Assembly: GCA_026214975.1 (NCBI GenBank) | Contig: CM047805.1 | Coordinates: 65,511,383-65,575,382 of the forward strand | Direction: 5' to 3' | DNA from: Gentiana macrophylla | Taxonomy: Eukaryota > Streptophyta > Magnoliopsida > Gentianales > Gentianaceae | Length of the DNA: 64,000 nucleotides | Part shown: positions 34,001 to 42,122 of the stretch, piece by piece | How the letters are laid out: the number at the start of each line of letters is the position of its first letter | How positions within the stretch are numbered: position 1 is the stretch's first letter | Made by a program: the position numbers and the translations under genes | The notes under the pieces: generated by a model | What the model was told of the DNA's origin: nothing | Databases searched by the model: none | The model's input: only the letters and a program-made list of their open reading frames with translations

Positions 34001-35141
34001 TGAGATGGCAAAGGCTTCAACGTTAAGTTCCTTGATGTCTCTTCTAGCGATGATCTTAACAGATTACCAGTCAATTGTAAGTCAAAGAACTTGTGCCACG
34101 AAGGTCTATGAATGGTTCCTCCTAAATCCATAGAAGATATAGGCTCTATTTCTCGCACTTGACCTTCGCTACACCCAGGCCAGATTTCCTCATAATTTTC
34201 TTCTTCCTTCAAGATTAAAGTCTCTACTACTTCAGAGTCTAGTGCCACTTGCTAATATAAATCCAAAACAAGCTCATCTATGGCATCTAGCATGTATCAT
34301 ACTTCTCCTTCATCTTGAGCATACTTCATTGAATTCATCACATTGAACACTACTTTGTCCTTATTCACTCTCAGAATCAGCTCACCCTTATGAACATCTA
34401 TCAATGTCTTACTTGTCGCTAGGAAAGGTCTTCCTAAGATTAGTGGAACATCGTGGTTAGCTTCCATGTCTAACACCGCAAATTCTATGGGGAATACAAA
34501 CTTATCAACTTTTACTAGAACATCCTCCACCACTCCACATGGTTGCTTCATAGACCTATCTGTTAATTGAATGGTTATAGATGTTTAATATATACTCTTT
34601 CATGCCCTACTTATGAAAGATGGAGAGTGGCATCAGATTGACACTGGCTCCAATATCACACAATGCTTTATTTAGGCATACTCCTCCAATTGTGCAAGGT
34701 ATGAAGAAGCTCCCAGGATCTTTACACTTAGGAGGTAGCTTGCGTTGCAAAACTGCCGAGCATTCCTCGTTAAGACATATTGTCTCAAGGTCTAATAACT
34801 TCCTTTTGGTAGATATTGCTTCCTTCAATGATTTTGCATACTCTGGCATTCCGGCCAGAGCTTCTCCCAAAGGTATATTCACTTGCAACTTCTTAAACAT
34901 TTCTATGAACTTTTTATAACGCGCATCATCATTATTTGGCTTATATTTCCTAAGGGGATAGGGTAAAGTAGCAGGATTAATAGTTACAATTCGTGAAGAC
35001 TTACCTGCTGACTGTTGTTGCTCTGCCTGCTTGTCTGCTGAATTTTCAGACTCTTGGTTTACCGGAGTGGTGTCCCGGTTTACCGGCCCCACTTTTTCTC
35101 CTGATTCTGCTACGTCTTGCTGCTGACTGCTCTTTGATTCT
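31099..35141 (-). pseudogene. pol: Athila-2 pol: protease, RT, RNase H, integrase (broken)
   Basis: Protease lies at about 35092-34300 with CDIGASVNLMP. The RT entry region (34248-33598) precedes MPFGLCNALATFQRC and the catalytic FMDDISVFG (33387-33070). RNase H (33064-32609) keeps LMCDANN, ELLAVIFAFDKF and VFTDHEAL. Integrase (32409-31099) has [11 protein letters not shown] then AYHSCQ in the zinc domain, where the first Cys is Tyr. The core has WGNDFVGPF and IISDGGSH and, after a frameshift near 31770, the Glu in [28 protein letters not shown] is typical of Athila. Frameshifts at about 31340, 31770, 32450, 33065 and 33400 and a stop at 35146-35144 disable it. Confidence 0.92.
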
Positions 35142-36640
35142 TCCTAGTCAGTTGGTATAACTGGTCTAGACAGTTCCTTTCCGCTTCTAGTCATGATTGC
35201 ATTCACGTCCTTTGGGTTCTTCTCAGTATTACTTGGCAATCTTCCTGGAGGACGGGCTGACACTTGTTCGGTGATCTGCCCCACTTGGTGCGACAGATTC
35301 TGCATTAAGGCTTCTTGATTGGTCAGTCTTGTATCATTCTTCTGACAATATGTGGTGAAGGTTGTATTCAGTTCAATCATGGATTTTGTAAGTTGATTGA
35401 CCATGTCGGTCACAGTTGAGCTCATTTTATCCATGGCTGCTTCCCAACCACCAGACTTGTTGAATTGAGGCACGAATCCACCAGTTTGTCTCGGTCTCTC
35501 TCCACCGTTAGAATCACTTTGTCGAAAGCCCCCATTAGGGTCACTCACTCTAAAACCAGGGTGGTCATGAGAACTTGGGCGATATCCGCCCCATTAAGGA
35601 TTTCCTTGCCTCCCTATATAGTTCACATCTTCCGAGTTGGTTCCTTCGATATCTTGTACTTTCTCAACCTTGTCATTGCCATCTATCTTCTCATTCATCG
35701 CCATTAGCTGGTATAAGATCTTTTGAGAAGTATCTTCTCCAAATACGCCTTCAGCTACCTTGGTGGTTCCAATTTGATGCGTTCCCCATTGAATTGTTAG
35801 TGCGATTTGCTCCAATTTCTCTTCAGCTTCTTCAGGTGATAGCAACGCAAAACATCCGTTGCTCGATGCCTCAACTCTCATTTGTTCACTTGGCCGTAAT
35901 CTATGATAGAAACTATGCATTCGTACGGGCAGAGTGATATCATGGTGAGGACATCTCCTCTGTGCTTCCTTAAATATTTCCCAAGCTTCTTCGAAGGTTT
36001 CAGTAGGTTTCTGCTTGAAATTCACAATGTCTTGTCTCATCTGTAGTGACTTCCAAGGTGGGCAGTACTTGTTCATAAATTTCTACAACAGATCGGTCCA
36101 AGTTTGGATTGATCCTGGTGCTAGAGACAATAACCATATCTTCACTTTGTCCTTCAGAGTGAATGGAAACAATTTCAGCTTAATGTTATCTTTAGGTCCT
36201 GCTGGCTTGACTGTGCTGACTATCTGCAGAAAGTTGGTGATGTGTACACTAGGATCTTTGTTCGGTACTCCATGAAAATTAGTGTAATTAGTCACTATTT
36301 GTATCACATTTGGTTTTGGATGGAAGATCTCAGCCGCATCATCAGGCTGAACAATTGCTGGTACGAACTGCTCGATCGTCGGCATTGCATAACTCTATAG
36401 AGTTCTCCTATCTACTTGTACCACAACTCCTGCTCCATTTTGTCTATTTTGTCCGTTCTGCGCCATTTTGTTTTCTGTATCTTCTATAGGTGGAATCTCT
36501 TCTTCTCTCTCAGTGTGATCTCTTTCATGCGAAATGACATCGTCCGCCAGCATAACAGATCTCTCTCGAGTTTCCTTTCTCTTTTGTCTAGAAAAATTTT
36601 CAATCTCAGGTATGAATCTCTCGAGCTTGGCTTCTGAACT
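35142..36640 (-). pseudogene. gag: Athila-2 gag (broken)
   Basis: An Arg/Glu-rich N-terminus can be read from about 36640 (SEAKLERFIPEIEN). A stop lies near 36400. The gag domain follows: FHGVPNKDPSVHITNFL, LFPFTLKDKVKIWLL, a second stop at 36083, then FKQKPTETFEEAWEIFKEAQRRCPHHD and a helical part to about 35600. The C-terminus (35548-35144) has a helix and SARPPGRLPSNTEKNPK, also seen in Athila-1, then a TAG. Gag would assemble the particle. Confidence 0.85.
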
Positions 36641-36970
36641 TCATGTAACGTACTACAAGACATAGAAAGAAAATAAAAAGGTTAGTGACTTGACTCACCG
36701 GCTGTTACACATGCCTGGCAGACTAAAAAATACAGACTCTGACTACTGACTTGACGCTGAACTAACAGAAACGATTATGTCCAAACAGAAACGATTCTGT
36801 CAAAACTGAGACCCACGGTTTACCGCGATAGACCCTTGGTAAATCGGAAGCTATTTTTCTCAGATTTTAACAGAACTGACTCTGTATGACTCTAGTATAA
36901 ATAGACTACTAAATAGACTCAAATATATACAGACACTGAATCCTAAATAAAAAGTATTATTGACATGAGT
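36641..36970 (-). other. Athila-2 leader
   Basis: No gene. CGGTTTACCG (36816-36825) and a related word at 36835-36847 repeat the self-complementary motif of the LTR. Confidence 0.6.
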
Positions 36971-36987
36971 CCCCGGCAACGGCGCCA
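36971..36987 (-). other. Athila-2 primer binding site (tRNA-Asp type)
   Basis: TGGCGCCGTTGCCGGGG on the minus strand, eight bases from the LTR end at 36996. It is identical to the Athila-1 site. Confidence 0.93.
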
Positions 36988-36995
36988 GAAAATAT

Positions 36996-38500
36996 TGATC
37001 ACGTGCAAAAGCACTTACTAGTAATGGGACTAAGTCTAGCGTAGTAGAGTACGTGCGAGTCAAGGTCGATCCCACATAGACTCGTAAGAACGTCAAATTA
37101 CTAAGATTGAGCTTGTCACTAATATGGTCTACGACCAACTATAATATAGACAGTAGTAAAATTGGTAACAATCAACTAGCAAGTTCAACGGAGCAACAAG
37201 ATTTTATAATGTATTAGTTCAATTATGAGTAATTAGTTATTTCCCACACACATGCAATAGTCGTCCCCATTGGTGAATTTTAATTCATTGTTCAGCTACG
37301 GGTACAACTTCTAGCCCTATCTACTCTGATAATGGTAGTAGACAATATATACGCAAGCTACCCACCTTAATTGGACCGTAATAGCCCATACGCATAAAGA
37401 ACTAGAGCTGTTGATATTGAGCGTTAAATCATACCGCAACCCCGCCTAGACAGCCGTCGACACTGATCAACATGTTCCTAGGGTCCATCAAGATAATGTC
37501 CAAACATAGCTCTACACTATTCGTATTTCATGCTAGCTTTATGATGACGTGCAAATAGTTGATCAAGCTACTAACATGTAAATTAATTCTATTGATCAAC
37601 GTAGCTGGCGCCGATTATCATGAATTAGTAATTTACTAGGTATTCTGATCTAGCGATATAGACCATCGCAGATCTGAAGAACGCAACCACTATTTCATGA
37701 TTTCTTCACCAACGAATTCGATCTATAACACATGGGGTAAAATAAACTAACTACTACATAATTAAACTAAATAGGCAATTAAAACATACTAGTCGAATAG
37801 AACAACGACAAATCTATATCTTGGAAAAGATAGAAAATCATACCCTCAAAGACGAGCGTATATCTCCCTCAGATCTCTCCATAGGTGGCGACTCTGTCGT
37901 CTCTCCGACCAGAACTCATAAAATAATAAAAATAAAGATCAAAGAACTTTTATTGCATAATACTTGTCTTGAAAATTGTACACTTGTGTTTTGAGGCGAA
38001 GCCTCTTATTTATAGCTACCTAAACCGACTTAGAAACATCTAGTTCTACCCCTCGTCCAAGAAAACACGTTTCTGAAGGATCTAGACTCTCGGTAAGTTT
38101 ACCGAGGCGGCACCGACTTAGCTCGGAATACCGAGGGCTAATCCTTTTGTCTTTTCCTTAGGCCTAAAATTTAAATACTTAGCTTGGAATGTTCTGGAAT
38201 ACCTTAGGCCTAATCCTTTCGTTCAGTCTGGAATACCTTAGGCCTAATCCTTTCGTTCAGTCCACTCCAGATTCATCCATAATGCTCAGCCCAATATTTC
38301 GTATCCTAAAAATAATCAAATAATGCATGAAATAATATCGAAATAGGGAAAACAAACGCTAAGTGCATATTTCTCGACTCAAGAACCCGACATATGATAT
38401 TGAACTTAAATGGTTCATATTTATAGGTAGAAACAACTATTTTTAGCTCATAATGGATAGAATGTTGATGCCGTAGGATAGACTATTTTAATCGTCATCA
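36996..38500 (-). repeat. Athila-2 5' LTR (1505 bp)
   Basis: It runs from TGATGACGATTAAAATAG (minus strand, ending 38500) to CACGTGATCA (36996). A TATA box (CTATAAATAA, minus) is near 38005-38014, next to a GAGGCGAAGCCTC palindrome (37993-38005). A 34-bp unit is duplicated in tandem at 38193-38260; the 3' LTR has it once. Self-complementary CTCGG/CCGAG words lie at 38089-38106 and 38122-38135. Confidence 0.95.
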
Positions 38501-38660
38501 TAGCCGCATTCACCATTGCCCCTTTCCCTTCACTGTTTTGACCACCCTATTTGGTAGAATCAACGTGATCCTCTTTTTGTGACATGATGATGATAAATCT
38601 CTGAATGAAATTGCCAGTAGGAGACCCTCCTTCTAGCACCAATATGACGTTGCTGGATTC
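38501..38660 (-). other. Tat leader with candidate primer site
   Basis: The 5-bp duplication partner tagcc is at 38501-38505. Minus-strand text near 38620-38645 (TTGGTGCTAGAAGGAGGG) resembles the block found just after Tat LTRs and may be the primer site. ATG at about 38585 (MSQKEDH) could be the remains of a gag start. Confidence 0.4.
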
Positions 38661-39271
38661 TGTCTAATAAATATTCTGGGCCGTATTTTGCTAATGACAA
38701 CCTGTTTAAGATCAAAAATTAAGGAAAAAGATTTAACGGGGGTGGTTTTATGGTGATTTAGACTGAGCCTGAGATTATCAATCCCAAGTTGCCTACGTAT
38801 CCTATTATTATTCAGGAATCAAGTCTCTTCGTAGCACTTGAGATCGTTTATATAGAGGGGTTTTTGCCATAGGTGTGCATGTGCCTTGTCTATGATGGAC
38901 CCTGTCACGTGTTCCTTAAGGATTCAATTTATCCGTGTTTATCTCCTTGATTTTAGGAGATAATCATGGGATTTAAATGTAGGATTACAGTCTTTATTAA
39001 TTATGATTTTTTCCGTATTTATCTTGTAAATATACGCATGTGGACTAAATGAAGGAGGTAGCTCTGGCCGACCTGCGTCGAGCCCCCAAGGTCGTTATGA
39101 CCCGAACTGCGCTGGCCCTGCTCCGTTGCGCCCTTACCGACCTGCAGTGGATTGAGAAGCGAGCCTGGCCGATCTTCCACCTGGGGTTCAGATATGCCCT
39201 TCGGATTAAAGTGAGGCTCTGGGCCTTTAATGTTGTAGCTTCATTAATTTTTTAGTAAATATGGGATGACA
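38661..39271 (-). repeat. Probable Tat 5' LTR
   Basis: TG...CA ends (TGTCATCC start at 39271, AGACA end at 38661 on the minus strand) border a block holding the Tat-like phrase TTGCCTACGTATCC (38788-38801). A GC-rich tract lies at 39056-39180. No second copy exists in the window, so both ends are inferred. The 39049-39255 open frame inside is not supported as a gene. Confidence 0.45.
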
Positions 39272-39484
39272 CGTAGCGAGGTGCAGTCTGATCTCCGTCA
39301 CACATATCATATGTGTCCCAAAAGGGATTGGTTTTCCACGTATGATTATGTTCAAGGTGGACTTGTGTTGATGGGCAACGGCACAGTTTGCGAGGTTGAT
39401 GGTAGTGCTATGGTTAGAATCAAGACCCATGATGGTATTGTCAGAACACTTAAAGCAAGTCAGACATGTTCCGATTTTGAATAA
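39272..39484 (+). pseudogene. Tork Copia protease fragment
   Basis: YHMCPKRDWFSTYDYVQGG followed by LMGNGTVCEVDG and VRIKTHDGIVRTL is the stretch just after the protease active site in Tork-lineage pol. Both sides are missing. The Tat 5' LTR ends immediately to its left, so the Tat element may have inserted into this Copia copy. Confidence 0.75.
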
Positions 39485-39561
39485 AATTAATCTCATTGGG
39501 CACATTTTTTTTTGAACAACAACGCTATATATAAATTTTTTATTTTTTTTTATATAACTTT

Positions 39562-39718
39562 ATTTAATGAAAAAATATAGCCGGCGAGAATGTTATCGCA
39601 TATTCTTTTGTTCCCCTCACGCCAGCGTTATTATTTGGAGAGTATGTTTCTGCCGGAGAGGAGGTGGACAAAAAAAAGATGTGATACCATTCTTGCCGGC
39701 GATATTCTTTCATTAAAT
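39562..39718. repeat. Foldback element A: 57-bp inverted arms
   Basis: 39562-39618 pairs with 39661-39718 with few mismatches (both carry ATTTAATGAAA and GCCGGC), leaving a 42-base loop. Weaker pairing extends outward to about 39520 and 39768. No coding potential. Its type could be a small MITE-like hairpin; superfamily unknown. Confidence 0.75.
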
Positions 39719-39794
39719 AATGTAATAGAAAATAAGGTAAAAAGACAAATTTTGGAATATGTTTATGTAACAAGACACCTAATATTTTTTATAT

Positions 39795-40379
39795 GGAAAA
39801 TGACAACTTGTATAATTTTTATAGCTTAAAAGACAAAAAAACCAAAAAAAATGCGCTTAGCTTGTACGCCTGTACCGGCTCGTTATTATTATTATTATTT
39901 ATCTTTCCAATTTCATTTTCAAACACTCATATCTTTTGATCTAGATCTCTAAACGCGACGAAAATTTCACTAAATTTTTTATTCTTTCATTCTCTTCATT
40001 TTGAGACTTGGTTCGATATAATTACATATTTTTTCGTGAGATTCGATGTCGAAATTCACTCGTTGAATCTCGACAGTGAATACCGAAAAGCTATGAATTT
40101 CAACACTGAATTTTGAATACGAGTGAATTTTGACTGCGGATTTTTGGAAATTAAGTCGGAATACGGTGAATGTAGTCTCAAAATAAAGAGCATGAAAAAA
40201 TAGAAAATTCTGTAAAAGAATTTTCAAATTTGGAGTTCTAGATTGAAAGATATAAGTGTTTAAAAAATATGGATGAGAGAGAAAATGTATTGCTTTTCTT
40301 TTCAATGAAGGAATGCGCCCAGAATTTAAAAAAAAAATAGTCCTTTGTGCTAAAAAGTAGGGAAAAGTTGTCATATTCC
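39795..40379. repeat. Foldback element B: long imperfect inverted arms
   Basis: The left arm (about 39795-40008) and right arm (about 40172-40379) pair imperfectly. Matching anchors are GACAACTT with AAGTTGTC, ATGCGC with GCGCAT, AAACACTCATATC with GATATAAGTGTTT, and TTTTGAGACT with AGTCTCAAAA. The centre (40010-40170) repeats GTGAATTTT- and CACTG-like words. The minus-strand open frame at 40422-39979 is a by-product of the hairpin. Confidence 0.7.
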
Positions 40380-40450
40380 TTAATTGATTAAATATTTTTG
40401 TCTTTCTCCCCAATTCTCCCATAATTTTATATTAACTCTTTGATTTCTTT

Positions 40451-40942
40451 TGTTTTTCTTGTAATTGATCGATAAAGAAGCAATGGTGATTGTAAGTAAA
40501 GAACAGAATGTTAACAAGTAAACAGTACCAAAACAAGAACACATATATTAACGTGGTTTCCTGTAATGTGCCGACTACTCCACGGAGAAAAGAGTATTGT
40601 TTAATTATCACGAGAAAGTTACAATTTACATGCATTACAGATGGTATTTATAAACCTTGGGAATCCAACCCTAACCAACTTAACAGCCAACTCAGTAAAT
40701 AACTGAAACACCCCAGAAGTTACCTTCACCAAAACGGAAAACCAAGAAAACGTGTTCCCCAAGTAATTTTTGAGAACCAACTCAGCAACCTTATCAACTC
40801 TGCTCAGTTCCCTCAGTTGAACAGTAGACTCAGCATATGCTTAAAGCTCTGCAGACCAAAAAACCGTTTTCCCACCGACTCAACTGAGTATCACACTCAG
40901 CTGACCAATACTCAACTGCACAGTTTAAATCACCATTACCCA
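40451..40942 (-). repeat. Solo Tork LTR
   Basis: In reverse complement it starts GGGTAATGGTGATTTAAACTG, like the Tork-1 LTR start, and ends at 40451 near ATCGATCAATTACAAG. It holds the TATA box (TATAAATAC, 40644-40652) and the conserved stem-loop block (40552-40584). No internal Tork sequence is attached on either side. The flanks do not form a clear 5-bp duplication. Confidence 0.75.
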
Positions 40943-40994
40943 AAAAGCGAGGCCATCTTAAGTGCCTATTCAATCTAAACATGCGTTTTGTTTT

Positions 40995-41075
40995 TTTTTA
41001 CCCTAACTGGGTTCGAACACTGGTCCTCACACCAAATTATAGTCTAGCTCACCACTAGACCGATGCACCTTATGC
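40995..41075 (-). repeat. Possible tRNA-derived SINE head
   Basis: On the minus strand GGTCTAGTGGTGAGCTAG (about 41044-41061) resembles a pol III A box, and GTGTTCGAACCC (41020-41009) a B box. Their spacing is tRNA-like and an A-rich run follows. No cloverleaf fold or CCA-end logic supports a real tRNA. A fragment of a SINE or of another repeat with such a motif is possible. Confidence 0.4.
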
Positions 41076-41079
41076 GTAT

Positions 41080-41617
41080 TATTATGTGTTTAAAAGCATG
41101 AAACATTACTTAATTCTGAGTGACTGATATCAAAATGCCTTATGCATTGACCGTATATTTTGTGAATTTGGAGTTTGTAAGGATTATTATTTAAGAACAT
41201 CTATTATTTTTTGTTGAACTTTAATTGATGTGCCAAAGGTGATGGAGTTTTTAGCTCAAAATTTGGTTTTGAATGAGTGAAAAATAGTCCACTTCAAGAT
41301 CAATTTCAATTGACCTATAGTATGAGTTACCGCAAGCTACTAACAGTTTTAGAAACTACGAAGATAGTAGTTAATGGTAGGTTTTTAAATCACTCAATTT
41401 CGATGACAAGTAAATGAGAAATTAATGGCTAAAGGTAAAGTGAACTATATATGAGGGTTGTTAGTAAATGGAGATGTAAAGTGTTTGTCCCAAAAACAAA
41501 TGTGGATGCAAATTAACTTAATACTTAAGATTTAGAGTTTCACTAAGAGGCAACCCAAAGGGGCAAGAGAATTTTCTAAAGGATGGAGACTTTCGTCATT
41601 ACCATGGGCATATATTC
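41080..41617. other. Unassigned AT-rich sequence left of Tork-1
   Basis: I recognise no gene or repeat family here. It ends with TATTC (41613-41617), the target duplication of Tork-1, and continues after that element at 46640. It may be older intergenic DNA. Confidence 0.5.
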
Positions 41618-41997
41618 TGTAATGGAGACTTAAACTATACTGCTGAAGTCTGGAGTGAAAGCTATGGACTGGTGTTCGTTTGAGGCAGCAGCAGAGTTGA
41701 TCAGCCTGTTGAAGCTATGTCTGCTGGTTAACAGCTGAGTGAAGTATGCTGGTTAACGGCATAGTGGAGTCTGTTGGTCCACAACATACTTGAGGAACAC
41801 ATATACATGGTTTTCGTATCTGGTGAAGTTACTTCTAGGGTATTTCAGTCATTTACTGGGTTGACTCTTTGGAGTAGTCGGCATATTTCCGGAAACCATG
41901 TTAAATCTGTGTTCTTTATGTTTTTGTGTTTGTTTACTTGTTAATTGTTTATCTTTACACACAATCACCATCACTTCTTTATCGATCTGTAAGAACA
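41618..41997 (+). repeat. Tork-1 5' LTR (380 bp, promoter deleted)
   Basis: It begins TGTAATGGAGACTTAAAC and ends TGTAAGAACA. Compared with the 3' LTR it lacks about 110 bp between TTTACTGGGTTGACT and GGAGTAGTCGG, including CTATAAATAC. It also has a short insertion near 41784-41810. Confidence 0.93.
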
Positions 41998-42000
41998 AAC

Positions 42001-42012
42001 TGGTATCTCAGT
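42001..42012 (+). other. Tork-1 primer binding site
   Basis: TGGTATCTCAGT lies three bases after the LTR; it is a mutated form of the iMet-type TGGTATCAGAGC. Confidence 0.75.
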
Positions 42013-42122
42013 GTCCAGGTTCATCAAGAAATCTGTTTATCTATTGAAGCAAGGTAGATTGGCACCATGGTCATAATTGACGCTAGGATTTGGGATCTAC
42101 GCAAGCTTTTCTGGTGAGGAAG

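Larger units (their letters stand above)
28241..38500 (-). mobile_element. Athila-2: complete Athila-lineage Gypsy element nested in Tat
   Basis: Paired LTRs (28241-29720 and 36996-38500) enclose gag, pol and a tRNA-Asp-type primer site on the minus strand. Flanks tggcc (28236-28240) and tagcc (38501-38505) form a 5-bp target duplication with one change. Total length is 10,260 bp. The interior resembles Athila-1 in layout, but its LTR shares little with Athila-1, so they belong to different families. Confidence 0.95.
21499..39271 (-). mobile_element. Tat-lineage Gypsy element, interrupted by Athila-2, 3' LTR missing
   Basis: Pol on the minus strand (27960-24339) has protease, RT, RNase H with a second RNase H-like domain, and integrase. 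This combination, together with an antisense gene between pol and the 3' LTR, is known in Tat-lineage families such as RIRE2 and Grande. The probable 5' LTR is 38661-39271. Athila-2 occupies 28241-38500. At the left the antisense gene is cut by the Ale-like Copia LTR and no 3' LTR follows. Gag is almost absent: only a few hundred bases separate the leader and protease once Athila-2 is removed. Confidence 0.82.

Noticed and set aside
39049..39255. GC-rich 68-codon open frame
   Set aside because: It lies inside the probable Tat 5' LTR and has no recognisable product.
39979..40422. Open frame of 147 codons on the minus strand
   Set aside because: It spans the arms of foldback element B. The low-complexity Phe/Ser/Lys-rich product and lack of any family signature make it a by-product of the inverted repeat.
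40995..41075. Functional tRNA gene
   Set aside because: Only A- and B-box-like words are present. Acceptor and anticodon stems do not pair convincingly.
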